This document shows, in pieces, positions 34,409 through 45,772 of a stretch of DNA of 64,000 nucleotides (the stretch's first letter is position 1; every line of letters begins with the position of its first letter). This stretch comes from Portunus trituberculatus (taxonomy: Eukaryota; Arthropoda; Malacostraca; Decapoda; Portunidae). The notes under the pieces were generated by a model. It did no database searches and was not told where the DNA came from. It saw only the letters and a program-made list of their open reading frames with translations. Location of the stretch: positions 4,519,640 to 4,583,639 of the forward strand of contig NC_059301.1 in NCBI RefSeq assembly GCF_017591435.1. Reading direction: 5' to 3'. The translations under genes and the position numbers were made by a program.

Positions 34409-36539
34409 TATTTGACGGCATATAGGACGCACTAGCATATAAGACGCATCCCCATTTTAGCAAGTCAGATTCGGGAAAAAAAAAATGTAGTGTATTTAAG
34501 CATATATTCTTGATAGCAGTCTCACAACACATTACAGGTATGCAAAGCATCACAACAGCAATAAACATTGAACACTAAAATAAAGCCTTTTTTCCGAAAA
34601 AAATAAATAAATAAAAATTTTTTTAAAGGAACACTAAAATAAAAGGAAGCTGGCACTACACTTGATCATAAACTTAAGAAACAGGGAAATACGGTACTTT
34701 AATCATCTTCAAAACCAGAAGAGTCATCATCATCAAAACCAGAAAATTCTTCATCATTTTCATCATTACTGCTTGAATCACTGTCTCTGAACCATCAAGG
34801 GCATTGCTAATGCCACACTTCTTAAGACTTCACATTGATTTCTGGCCTAATGTCATCCCAAGATTTCTTCACCCACTCACACACTTCAGCTATGGAAAGC
34901 CGTTCAATCATCCTGTGGGTGTGAGGTCATTATGTGGGTTGGTCATCCACTTGTTCCAATGTTCATGCATGTTTTTCTTAAATGGCTTGTTCACAGACGC
35001 ATATAAAGGCTGCAATTGGCTTCTCAATCCACCAGGAATAACCGCTAAATGGGTTTTCATTTCTAACACCTTTTCTTTAATGGCTGCAGTTCTATGTGCT
35101 CTAAACTGATCCCAAACCAGAAGAGATGATTTTCTTAATAATCCATCAGGACGCCTTGACCACACATTTTGTAACCACAGTTTCATTCCATTTTTGTCCA
35201 TCCGACCTTGTGGGTGGACGTGAACAAATACACCTCTTGGATTTTTATCTTTGGGCTGAGTTTTTCTTTTAAAAATCAAGAGAGGTGGCAGTTTTGTTCC
35301 ATCAGCACAACATGCTAGAACTGCTGTATAGTGGGTTTTTTAATGGCCTTTAGTTTTTATTGTGACCGTTTTAGATCCTTTGACAGTCACAGTTCTGTTG
35401 GTACATCAAAAGTGAGTGGAACTTCGTCCATGTTCCCTATTTGACTCAGTTCAAAAGAAGTTTTCTTTCGTGCATTTATAATAAATCTATGAAATTCTGA
35501 TATTTTACATTCATAATCAGCAGGCATTTTCTGTGCAATGGAGGTTTTAGTACGCAGTGATAAACCCTGCCGTTTCATAAACTTGTAACATCAACCTGTT
35601 CCTGCAAAATTTTGTATCCACTCGTTGTTCTGCTACTTTCCTGGCCTCTTGAATTATCATTTTAGTAGAAACACTTCTCCCTGAACTTCTCTCATTTATC
35701 ACCCACGTTTATGTCAACCTCTAGTTCTGGCCAATGTGGAGCTGGACAACGAAGGTTATGGTTATCTTTCTTTGCACTCTTCAGTTGTTGTTCTTGCTGT
35801 CGCCAGACACGTATAATTTTTTCCGTAGGTGGTGGCCCAAAAGCCCTTGCTGCTGCTATATTCCCATTCTCCTTGGCATATTCTACAACTCTTAATTTGT
35901 AAGAAATCGTGTAGCTCAGTCTTTTCCCAGCTACTGCCATGATGATGGGGAGGGTGTTCCAATGTTATCAAAAAATCAAAACAATTCACACCCTTACCAG
36001 CAGTGATACCAAATCCCCAATTGTCACGAACAGTATATACGGTAAATGGAATAAGCATTGAATAGATTGGTAATAGATGTTATAGAATAGACATAAAATA
36101 TATAGATGAATAAAAAGCAAGAAGGAAGAAAAATCTGGATGGAATAGACGTTAATTAGATGGATTATATTCTGTAGTTTTGTTTCTTGCCAACAGATGGC
36201 ATGTAGAGGGGGGTTCTTCTGATCAGCTGATGCTTATAAACAAGACTCACGGCTTCATGGATTACAATAGATTGCTTTCATTTTTGCGATAATTTGTTTT
36301 TAAAGACTCGGTCATAATACGACAATGTTTTTAAAGTAACGGCAATAATACTGTTAATAATAATAATACAAGCAATAAAATAATGATGCGTGGAGTTAGG
36401 TTAGGTAGAAGCACTGATTGTAAGCTGGGTTAGTGTGTCTTAGGAGCCCATGGGAGGTCTCAACTTTGCGTATAAGACACAGGGTGATTTTATGAGCCAA
36501 AATTTTGGAAAAAAAGTGCGTCTTATATACCGCCAAATA
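34409..36539 (-). mobile_element. Pogo-type DNA transposon with degenerate transposase
   Basis: The left end TATTTGACGGCATATAGGAC and the right end, inverted, TATTTGGCGGTATATAAGAC are terminal inverted repeats continuing with GCGCAC-like GACGCAC. The ends carry TA, the target of pogo elements. The transposase lies on the minus strand (35940-34698). The element is 2.1 kb, close to an autonomous size, but the coding frame is broken. Confidence 0.8.
34698..35940 (-). pseudogene. Pogo-like (POGK-related) DDE transposase, broken
   Basis: The start is MAVAGKRLSYTISYKLRVVE at 35940, followed by ENGNIAAARAFGPPPTEKII and RVWRQQEQQLKSAKKD, an N-terminal helix-turn-helix resembling that of POGK. Then come MKRQGLSLRTKTSIAQKMP (35578), the first acidic block GNMDEVPLTFDVP (about 35420), and the second block LLVWDQFRAHRT (about 35110). 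The third block reads GGLRSQLQPLYASVNKPFK, where the usual QPLD aspartate is Y. The C-terminus is acidic (DSSSNDENDEEFSGFDDDD) and ends at about 34698. At least two frameshifts occur. The missing aspartate means that this copy cannot be an active enzyme. Confidence 0.8.
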
Positions 36540-37067
36540 TGGTAACTTCATGTTTTATACAGGATTCCTGCGTAGATGAGATTTATTTATTTATTTGTTT
36601 TCATGTGCCAAAATCTTGTAGAAAAAACAAGGATACCCATTGGCAAAGTATCCTGTTCTCGATGCGAGTGCTGATGTTTTCCCGCGACAGTTGATTTTAT
36701 TGTTATTGTTGCGGCACACCACTTGTATCACATTCCAGAGCTGACTGACTCCACAATGTAGGTAGAAGCAACTCACTGGCATTAATGTGGTAGTGGAGTG
36801 TAAGGCAAGAAGGATATGCAATGACTGTATACACAGCATAGGTTTATACAGGTTGTAAGATGAGTTTCTGCAAATACTGCTACAGGCTAAAGTACAAGTT
36901 ATTCTAAGTAGAAAATGATCTATACACATGCATTTTGAGGCTTTGTTTAGTTGTGAGGTGTGATTCGAGTGTGCCGGGGTTACAGACACAATAGCCGTGC
37001 TCTTTTATGATGTAGATGTAGAAACACCATGTGAAAATATTTCACAGGTTTTACTGTAAGTGGGCAT
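36540..37067. other. Intergenic stretch, no gene seen
   Basis: A 132-codon minus-strand open frame (36989-36591) has no recognisable motif and is probably chance. Confidence 0.45.
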
Positions 37068-37674
37068 GGCATTTTCAATAGTTTTTTTTTTTTTTTTTTT
37101 TTTTTCCTCTGTAAAAATCATGCAATGCAATCCAAGGTATTCACTGTCATGGTCTTGTGAAACTTGCTAACAGCTGTGATGGAGATACCCTCGCTCCTTT
37201 CCTCTCCCTGCCTAGACAGGCAGTGCATCGTCTAGCGTATTGTTTTACTTATCGTTAATTACAGCTATGCTAACATAGTGTGATTTTTATCTGTAAATCA
37301 CCTATCCATCAATAATACTCATCTCATTGCAGGATACTGTAATACCCTGAAAATTTGTACATAGATATGATTACTAAATAACTCATCATTTCACCAGTGG
37401 AGAAACATGTTTTTATTTTTACAAGTTTGGAAGTATTACAGTATCCCGTACTTAGACAAGTAGTATTAAGCATTGCACAATGTTAGCATTACTGTAATTA
37501 ACAACAAATAAAATAATAGCATATATACATGATACCTTGCCTGTCTGGGTGGGATGAGGAAGCAAATTAGCTCTTTGTAAATTTCACATCAAGATCATGA
37601 CAGTGAACACATAGGATTGTACTGCATGATTTTGACAAAGAAGAAGAAGAAAAAAAGAGGTTATTGAAAATGCC
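37068..37674. repeat. Large inverted repeat (palindrome), arms about 240-280 bp
   Basis: The left arm 37068-37347 starts GGCATTTTCAATAG and ends GGATACTGTAATACC. The right arm 37432-37674 is its inverse, starting GTATTACAGTATCCC and ending TTATTGAAAATGCC. Shared interior blocks include AATCATGCA, TTCACTGTCATG, AGACAGGCA, TTAATTACAG and ATGCTAACAT. The loop of 84 bp (37348-37431) is unique. Flanks outside the arms are dissimilar apart from a few bases. It looks like a foldback-type element or an inverted insertion pair. No coding is seen. Confidence 0.8.
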
Positions 37675-39272
37675 ACACACTTGAATTACATCTCACAGTT
37701 ACACAAAGCCTCAAGTTAATAAGTGTACTTTATTGAACTTTTTATGCTTTGAATAGCTTGTACTTTTGTCTTTAGTGTATTTGCAGAAACTCATATTACA
37801 CACTGTACTTCCTCACCAGAGAACAGAGCACATTTATCTAGTTATCTTGTGTCTCACAGAACACTATAGGCACAAATTCTCCTGTCTGGCAAAGCATGAA
37901 GTCTTAAATGTGGTGCACTATTTCCACTCACGTGCTAGCCAGTCACTATAGGTGTCCACACTTATGCAGAGCACAGTCACTTGGACATAGATGCAGAACT
38001 CAGAAGGGTAGATATGGGTACCACAAACCTCAGCACAGCTGCCCAGAACAAGTACTTTGCACCCTCACATGCAAGAGATGAAGACAAGCACATAAGGACA
38101 AGACACATCTCCAAATTTAGTGGTAGAGCTGTAAATGAACACAGCAACATTCTCTCAATTGCACTTCCCATCAGATGGTAATGCTCAGCCACAGGATGTC
38201 CTTCTTCAGGTGTACCTCAGGTATCACAACAGACACCTTTCAGAGTTTCCACCAATCTCAGCAACTAGGAGATTCCACAGCCAGCTATGACATCTATCCT
38301 CTGTGGTCTTCCTCCAGGCCAGCATTCCTTCTGTCCTATACAGCATCTTGCGCAGGCCACCACATGTCCAGGTACTAGATTCCAGTCACCACGTACATTC
38401 ATCATCATCTCTGGTCTGCTTGCCAGGGTGTCCATAACTGCTGTCTCAAGATACATGGGCACCAGACTTGTCTCACTGCTGTTGCTGCCTCCACTTTTTC
38501 TGCTTCACGTCTGCTTTCCTCTATGATTGGCTAACAACTCCAGTGCTCATTCTTCTAAACATTGTCGCCAACTGACACTCGCAGTTGCCTTCTGCTCCTC
38601 TCTTTGCCCCTGAAACAAAGTTTTTTGTGTTCCCACACACTGGCTCTTTATACATGTCTGGGGTAAGCAGGGATGAACAGGTATAAGCCTCACAGTAGCA
38701 TCCCACTTAGCAACACCTCCGCTAGAACATTGTTATCGGACTCAATGATGCTACTGTACAAGAAATAGGTTCCTTAATAGTCAAGGTTTGTCTATGATTC
38801 ATTACTGATTGCACGAATAAAGCTACATCATTATGTAGGCCTTTAACTTTTAATATCAGTTTGCAGCACAAGTCCACAATATCAAGAGTTGCATCACATA
38901 CCACACACCACCATTTGTTTAATTCCTTAGCTATGGAAATGGAGCTTCATAGTACATAACTTATGATGATAAAGCTACATTTAATTCTTTAAGGTTTTCA
39001 TGTTTATGACTGCGTACCATAATGAGTTGTTGACAACTTTTCTGCTTAAAGGAAAGTTCAGGAAGTGGCTTATATAATAAAAAAAGTTTTTGTTAGGTGG
39101 TGAATTTATGAAGCATGGTATTATATGTAGATTACTCAGTTGCTTTTCTTAACAGAGACTACATGCTACATATTATAAACAAATTATTATTATTATTGTT
39201 TTTTTTTATTTAAAAAAAAAAATGGCAAAGTCAATGGTGAACTAGGCTGTTTGGCTTATTAACAAGTGAGCC
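37675..39272. other. Intergenic stretch, no gene recognised
   Basis: 37940-38530 is less AT-rich than its surroundings and has several 60-79 codon open frames on both strands (for example 37981-38181 plus and 38462-38265 minus). I recognise none of them. It could be a decayed retroelement. Confidence 0.4.
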
Positions 39273-39276
39273 TTAA

Positions 39277-40588
39277 GGTGGAAATTCGTTAATTTGGTCA
39301 AAAAATTGTATTTACTTTCAAAATGTTGGAAACTTGCAGCCTTATTACAAAATCTACTTGGGTTCGTCTCTGGAGATTGGAAGCCATGGCTGAAGTTGCC
39401 AGGCACATAACGCACTGCTTACCTGGTAATGGCGGGTTTAAAGGGCCGGCCCTTTCAATACCCAAGCGTGCATACGCCCCTTTTTCTTCTAGTCTTTGTT
39501 TTGCTTGTATTTATTTTTTTTTTTTGAGCTGTTTTATTTATTTTTGCGTGATGTACGATAGTTTAGTATCAGGCAGTGAGGGTGAGGAAGACGCTACTCC
39601 CTCAGTACCAATCGATACAGCCTTAGGGAGTGCCCGTGCGTGCAGCCTACCTGTTGATCGTATTTTACACGTGTTGGGTTCCCAAATTGTGACAATGCCA
39701 CGTGTAAGGCCATGATGTAACATGGCCTGAAACTATCTAAACAGCCACTACCAGCCTCCAAGCAGTTGTCAAGGGATTATGTAAGTACATATCTGAGTTT
39801 GGTACATATTGGAGTGAGTTATTTTTTTTTTTTTATACCATGTGGGCTTTTCACGGGAATTTATGGGCTAAAGGGATACTTTTAGGGTACCTCCTATCTT
39901 AAAGCCCACCTGCTAGGAAACCGTTGCCCCGAGTGAGGAAGCGAGTTATGTGGGGGTTTTGAAGATGTTCACAGAAAAATGCGTTTTTCTCGACTTTCAG
40001 TTTTTCAGCATATACTGTTGAATAACTTTTTCAGTAATTGGTCAATTTCAAAATTTTTGCAGCAAAATGATCAACAACCTCATCTTAACAAATGCTAGCA
40101 TGATAATGCATGAACTCACTCAAATAAATTTACAACAGGCTTATAAACTCAAATTTTTGATGAAAAAAAAGGTAACAATTTGGCGTGTAATGAAATTGTT
40201 ATAACATAGGTTATGTGTATGCCGATGCTAACATTTATTTGTTGTTATGTATATTATATGTGGTTAAGAGGAAATTGCCACACTGTTATTAGTTTTGATT
40301 TTATAATGGTATTTTGAATTATTTTCTTATCGCCGAAAAAATATTTATTGCAAAAAAACTACGCCACATTTGTGTACCAAATTAACACTGAAGACGTACA
40401 CCATAAACGTACACCTTGTGTATAAATATTATTGAATTCGGTGGTACCTAAAAATAGCAATACAAAGAAGGGGAGTACCAATAAGCCATAGAGAAGTTGG
40501 AAAAACCGATATTGATATCGAGTTACAAAAGAGCAAGAAATGAATATGTGTTGATTCAAGAAAAGGATATAATTGATAAATTACCACC
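39277..40588 (+). mobile_element. TTAA-flanked DNA transposon (piggyBac- or Kolobok-type target)
   Basis: TTAA at 39273-39276 is followed by GGTGGAAATTCGTTAATTTG. TTAA at 40589-40592 is preceded by the inverted form (AATTGATAAATTACCACC). The TTAA duplication and about 20-bp imperfect TIR indicate a piggyBac- or Kolobok-type cut-and-paste element. An open frame at 39323-39715 ends in an acidic segment (VSGSEGEEDATPS) and PRVRP; it is too short and motif-poor to call transposase. Length 1.3 kb suggests a non-autonomous derivative. Confidence 0.6.
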
Positions 40589-40592
40589 TTAA

Positions 40593-42287
40593 GACATGTG
40601 AACAACAACATCAAGAGTATGCAGTGAGGATCCCAGGAAATGGCAGAGGCTATGAATGGATGCTTTCGGAAGGTATTCACAAAGGAGACTGCTTTTGACA
40701 AACCACTGGTAATGGAACAGAAAGGGATTATGAAGGAGTTTCAAGTAACTGTGGAGGAGATCAAGAATATGATGGGGAGTTTAGAAGTGAGAAAAGCTGT
40801 GGGACCTGATGGGGTATCAGGATGGATTTTAAGAGAATGCAGGAGCAACTGGCAGAAAAAGTTTGTGAAGTAATTGATGCCTCATTAAGGGAAGGTGTAG
40901 TGCCCCAAGACTGGAAAAGAGCTAACATTGTCCCAATTTATAAATCAGGTAACAAGAGAGACCCATTGAACTATAGACCAGTGTCACTTACAAGTGTGGT
41001 AGCTAAGATGTGTGAGAGGGTGGTGAAGAATAGATGGACAGACTTCTTGGAGAAAAATGACATACTTTGTGAGTGTCAATTTGGTTTTAGAAAAGGGCGT
41101 TCATGCACGACAAACCTGATATGTTACTATTCGAGGGTGATAGATGTAATACAGGAAAGAGATGGTTGGGCTGATGGAATATATCTGGATTTAAAAAAGG
41201 CCTTTGATAAGGTACCACACCGGAGACTGATCTGGAAACTTGAAATGGTAGGAGGAGTGCATGGCAGTTTACTAAAATGGATGGAAGACTTTTGGTAGGA
41301 AGAGAAATGAGAACAATAATTAAGGACAGACCATCAGAATGGGGCTTGGTGGAGAGTGGAGTTCCACAGGGATCAGTGTTGGCACCAGTAATGTTTGCGG
41401 TCTACATAAATGACATGGTGGATGGGGTGTCCAGTTATGTGAGCCTATTTGCAGACGATGCAAAATTGTTAAGAAAAGTGAGATGTGACAAAGATTGCGA
41501 ACTACTCCAGGAAGACTTGGACAGAATATGGAAATGGAGCTGTACATGGCAAATGGAGTTCAACACGACAAAATGCAAGAAATTAGAGTTTGGCAAGAGT
41601 GAAAGAAGAATCAGGAGTATGTACAAGATAGGAAATGAAGACATAAAACCAGTCATGAAGAAAAAGACCTTGGGGTGACAATTACCAATGACCTATCGCC
41701 AGAGAGACATATAAACAAAATAATTGGAGAAGTATTGAACTTATTGAGGAACATAAGAGTGGCGTTCGTATATTTAGATGAAGAAATGATGAAGAAAATA
41801 ATTACTGCAATGATAAGACCAAGGCTTGAATATGCAACAATACAGTGGGCTCGAACTTAAAGAAACACATAAGGAAACTAGAGAAAGTACAGAGGGCTGC
41901 AACAAAAATGGTGCCTGACTTAAGAGATTTGACTTATGAAGACAGACTGAACAGAATGCAACTTCCGACCCTGGAAAACAGAAGAGAAAGGGGAGACCTG
42001 ATAGCAATATACAGAGTGATGATTGGCATGGAAAAAATGGATAGGGAAGATCTGTGTATGTGGAATGAAAGAATGTCGAGAGGGCATGGGAAAAAACTAA
42101 AAATGGCCACTTATAGGAGAGATGTGAAAAAATATAGCTTCCCTCATAGAAGGGTGGAAGCATGGAATAGTTTAGACGTGGAAGTGGTCAACGCAAGGAA
42201 TATTCATGATTTTAAGAAAAAGCTGGACATTAGTAGATATGGAGACGGGACAGTACGAGCATAGCTCTTTCCGTATGTTACAATTAG

Positions 42288-42289
<2 letters not shown>
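40593..42289 (+). mobile_element. LINE-B copy, RT to 3' end (sense), followed by (AC)n
   Basis: The RT runs from MAEAMNGCFRKVFTKET (40640) through EVRKAVGPDGVSGWIL, NYRPVSLTSVVAKMCERV, CQFGFRKGRSCTTNLICYY, YLDLKKAFDKVPHRRL and GVPQGSVLAPVMF to the FADD box at 41448-41459. The C-terminal domain ends FPHRRVEAWNSL and RYGDGTVRA. Frameshifts lie near 40840, 41290 and 41665. The 3' end is CAATTAGGTACACAC, continuous with (AC)n. Its left edge touches the TTAA-flanked element, so the 5' truncation point is uncertain. Confidence 0.85.

Positions 42290-42366
<77 letters not shown>
42290..42366 (+). repeat. (AC)n between two LINE-B copies
   Basis: About 38 AC units joining the LINE-B 3' end at 42289 to the next LINE-B fragment. 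Confidence 0.97.
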
Positions 42367-42368
<2 letters not shown>

Positions 42369-42371
<3 letters not shown>

Positions 42372-42599
42372 TCGAAGCACAAGATCGCATAGTAAAAAGC
42401 TGAGAAAAGGAAGATGTCTGAGAGATGTTAAAGAATATAGTTTCCCACAAAGATGTATTGAGAAGTGGAACAGTTTAGATGAAGAAGTAGTGTCTGCAAT
42501 GAGTGTGCACACTTTTAAAGTAAGATTGGATAATTGTAGATATGGAGACGGGGCCACACGAGCATAAAGCCCAGGCCCTGTAAAACTACAACTAGGTAA

Positions 42600-42600
<1 letters not shown>
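42369..42600 (+). mobile_element. LINE-B 3' fragment starting at (AC)n, ending at (AC)n
   Basis: The fragment opens directly after (AC)n and TATATTC with RSTRSHSKKLRKGRCLRDV-type sequence (frame RSTRSHSKKL, FPQRCIEKWNSL, FKVRLDNCRYGDGATRA, stop). It ends CCAGGCCCTGTAAAACTACA, then ACTAGGTAAATACACAC. Confidence 0.88.

Positions 42601-42673
<73 letters not shown>
42601..42673 (+). repeat. (AC)n after the LINE-B fragment
   Basis: About 35 AC units, continuous with the LINE-B terminus GGTAAATAC. Confidence 0.97.
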
Positions 42674-42675
<2 letters not shown>

Positions 42676-42760
42676 CTTCCCCACCACCACGTTTCTCCTT
42701 TCTTCACCCGCACCTCTCTCTCTCTCTCTCTACAGAGAGAAGCTGCGTATTTAATTTACA

Positions 42761-42877
42761 CACTGCGTAGTGTAGTGGTTAACACGCTCGACTCACAATC
42801 GAGAGGGCCCGGGTTTGAGTCTCGGGAAGCGGCGAGACAAATAGGCAAGCCTCTTTAATGTGTAGCCCCTGTTCACC
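42761..42877 (+). mobile_element. SINE-V fragment, truncated by the tandem duplication
   Basis: It has TGCGTAGTGTAGTGGTTAAC, the anticodon arm CTCGACTCACAATCGAG and GGGTTTGAGTCTC (B box with two changes), and is cut after GTTCACCT. Confidence 0.88.
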
Positions 42878-42968
42878 TCTTCCCCACCACCACGTTTCTC
42901 CTTTCTTCACCCGCACCTCTCTCTCTCTCTCTCTCTCTCTACAGAGAGAAGCTGCATATTTAATTTAC

Positions 42969-43364
<396 letters not shown>

Positions 43365-43489
43365 ACTAATATCTATGTATATATTATATATAAAATGAAC
43401 CTTTAATATATACATAGATATTAGCATTACTATGCCAACACATGCTAGTTTAACCCATTAGCATGTGCACTCCCCCCACATACACACAC

Positions 43490-44209
43490 ACGGGTGGAGA
43501 AAGAAATGGAAAATGGAATTAATGCAAAAAAATGCAAAGTGATGGAATTAGGAAAAAACAATATAAGACAGACACTATGGCAAGGGTAGTAATTCATAAA
43601 ACAAAAGAAGAGAAAGACCTGGGTATTACAATAAATGGCAATTTATCACCGGAAAAACATGTCAATAACATAGTTGGGGAATCATATGAGTCACTAAGAA
43701 AAATAAAATGTGTAATTACTTATATAGATGAAGAGATGAAGAAATTAATATTATACATTATTCGACCTAAACTAGAATATACTGCACTAATATGGCCACC
43801 ATATAATAAGAATGATATAAGGAGGATAGAAAGGATTCAAAGAGCTGCAACCAAAATGCTTCCAAGTTTGTGAGACTGAACATATGAGGACAGATTAAAG
43901 ATATTGCAACAGAGGAGAGAGAGACCTAATTGCCATATACAGGGCATGGAAGGGGATGGACACAGTCAACAAAGAAGACCTATTTATGTGGGACTCTTAA
44001 GAAATACAAGGGGACACAGCATGAAAATGAAAAACCCATGTGTTGAAGAGACATTAAGAAATATAGTTTTCCAAACAGAAGCATAGAAATATGGAACAAG
44101 TTGGATGAAGCAGTAGTTCAAGCAAGAAATGCTCATGGCTAAACTGGATGACTATAGGTATGGAGACAAGACAGCACGAGCATAGCTCTTTCCTGTAAAA
44201 CAACTAGGT

Positions 44210-44212
<3 letters not shown>
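43490..44212 (+). mobile_element. LINE-B fragment (sense) between AC tracts
   Basis: It begins after a short ACACACAC run (43480-43489) and reads through a frameshifted RT thumb: AKKCKVMELG-like sequence, EEKDLGITINGNLSPEKHV (43605), IRPKLEYTALIW, and IERIQRAATKMLPSL (43873). It ends with a decayed C-terminus and RYGDKTARA. The end is TAAAACAACTAGGTAAACAC followed by (AC)n. Confidence 0.85.

Positions 44213-44268
<56 letters not shown>
44213..44268 (+). repeat. (AC)n between two LINE-B copies
   Basis: About 27 AC units. Confidence 0.97.
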
Positions 44269-44270
<2 letters not shown>

Positions 44271-44706
44271 AGGAAGCTGCAGAGACTACAAAAAATGGCT
44301 ACAAGATTGGTTCCAGAATTTGAAGGGATGACATATAAGGAGAGACTAAAGGCTATGGATCTACCAACCCTGGAACAGAGAAGGAAGAGAGGGGATCTGA
44401 TACAAGTTTATAAATTGATCAACGGAATGGACCAAGTGGATAATGAGAATCTGATCCTGAGAAAAGAATATGACATTCGAAGCATAAGATCGTATAGTAA
44501 AAAGCTGAGGAAGGGAAGATGTCTAAGAGATATTAAAAATATAATTTCCTGCAAAGATGTGTTGAAACTTGGAACAGTTTGAGTGAAGAAGTTGTGTCAG
44601 CAACGAGTGCATAGTTTTAAAGAAAAATTGGATAAGTGTAGATATGGAGACGGGGCCACACGAGCATAAAGCCCAGGCCCTGTAAAACTACAACTAGGTA
44701 AATACA
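44269..44706 (+). mobile_element. LINE-B 3' fragment starting at (AC)n
   Basis: Directly after (AC)n it reads RKLQRLQKMATRLVPEFEG, YKERLKAMDLPTLEQRRK and ends RYGDGATRA with CCAGGCCCTGTAAAACTACA, then ACTAGGTAAATACAG. This copy lacks an (AC)n tail: GTGCGAATTTAAGG follows. Confidence 0.87.
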
Positions 44707-44758
44707 GTGCGAATTTAAGGACGGAAATTGAATACAGACATAAGGAAGGATTGTCACG

Positions 44759-44826
44759 GAGAGAGAGAGAGAGAGAGAGAGTGAGTGAGTGAGTGAGTGA
44801 GTGAGTGAGTGAGTGAGTGAGTGAGT
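44759..44826 (+). repeat. Compound (GA)n(GTGA)n repeat
   Basis: About 11 GA units followed by about 11 GTGA units. Confidence 0.95.
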
Positions 44827-45016
44827 GGAGGTGAGGGAGGAAGGGAGAGCAATAAATGAGAGATGGGTCAGGTCACACTCTTGGTCATTTAAATTGTGGG
44901 TGAAACGTAGCAGCAGTGGAAGGCCTGCTATTCCCTAAGGAGACACGCCAAAAAACCGCATTTAGATTTGGAAGACTATAGTACATATATCAAAGGACTT
45001 AATGTAGCAACCAACT

Positions 45017-45322
45017 TTTTTTTTGGCCTATAGCATCTTTAGGTAACTTGAAGAGTATTGGAAGTGCTGTTAAGCTTCCTCCCACTAGTAGTGCAGGCAA
45101 TTTTATTTATAGTGGTACCCATGTTAGGGCCCATATCACCACTCAGGTGCATCTTTGGTATAACCACCTAGAAGCTGGGTATCATGGTGACATGTAGATA
45201 GCTTTAAACCACTCGACAAATAGCAAAGTTTCAAGGTCATACTTGGTGGAATTCGAACCTACGCATGGATGTCTTCCTGATTCCACACTCACCACCTTAT
45301 CCACTATGCCACCACCTCCTTA
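45017..45322 (-). mobile_element. SINE-2, tRNA-derived (antisense)
   Basis: On the minus strand the head reads GGTGGTGGCATAGTGGATAA (A-box region) and GTAGGTTCGAATTCCACC (B box RGTTCGANTCC). The body includes CTAGGTGGTTATACC and TGATATGGGCCC. The 3' end is CTATAGGCC followed by an A tract (T-run at 45018-45026 on plus). The same element is at 57662-57961. The parental tRNA is not assigned. Confidence 0.8.
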
Positions 45323-45419
45323 ACCATAGGATCAGATTAGTATAAATGAGAGAAATAATTTTTTTTTTCAGTAAGATTAATTTTGTGTAATAAAGCCTCC
45401 TTTCCTTTTCTTTCTTCAG

Positions 45420-45538
45420 ATGACCCTCACTTCACAGACTTAGTAAGGCAAGCTGAGACATCCATAGAGACTGGGATTTACCCAGAGAGGATATACCAAG
45501 GATCCAGTGGAAGCTACTTTGTTAAAAACAGCACTGGG
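45420..45538 (+). CDS. PI4K2: Type II phosphatidylinositol 4-kinase, exon with the glycine loop
   Basis: PI4K2 enzymes phosphorylate phosphatidylinositol at the 4-position on Golgi and endosomal membranes. This exon encodes DPHFTDLVRQAETSIETGIY, PERIYQGSSGSYFVKNSTG, including the GSSGSYF nucleotide-binding loop. The acceptor TTCTTCAG precedes 45420 and the donor GGG|GTAAGT follows 45538. The first two bases complete a GAT codon from an upstream exon. The upstream N-terminal exon or exons (about 100 residues in human PI4K2A, low complexity and poorly conserved) are not recognised in the window. The seven exons together give 379 residues plus a stop, in phase throughout. SINE-2 lies 100 bp upstream. 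Confidence 0.93.
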
Positions 45539-45772
45539 GTAAGTTGAGGGATGCCTTCAAATATACAGATACATATATGTACTTTTGACAATTAAAGATG
45601 CTGTGAAAACGAGAACAAACTGTAGGAAGGACATATGTGACAGAAAAGGATAAGAAAAGAATGAGAGTATGAAAGCATCTAAGGACAGAGGTGAGGAATC
45701 CTATCATTGCCATCCCCATAAGAGAATATTGGAAGTGGATATTAGATGCATGGCTGATAGATAATGCATGTA

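Noticed and set aside
39323..39715. N-terminal exon of PI4K2 in the acidic ORF
   Set aside because: The ORF lies inside a TTAA-flanked transposon and has no donor in the required phase at its end.
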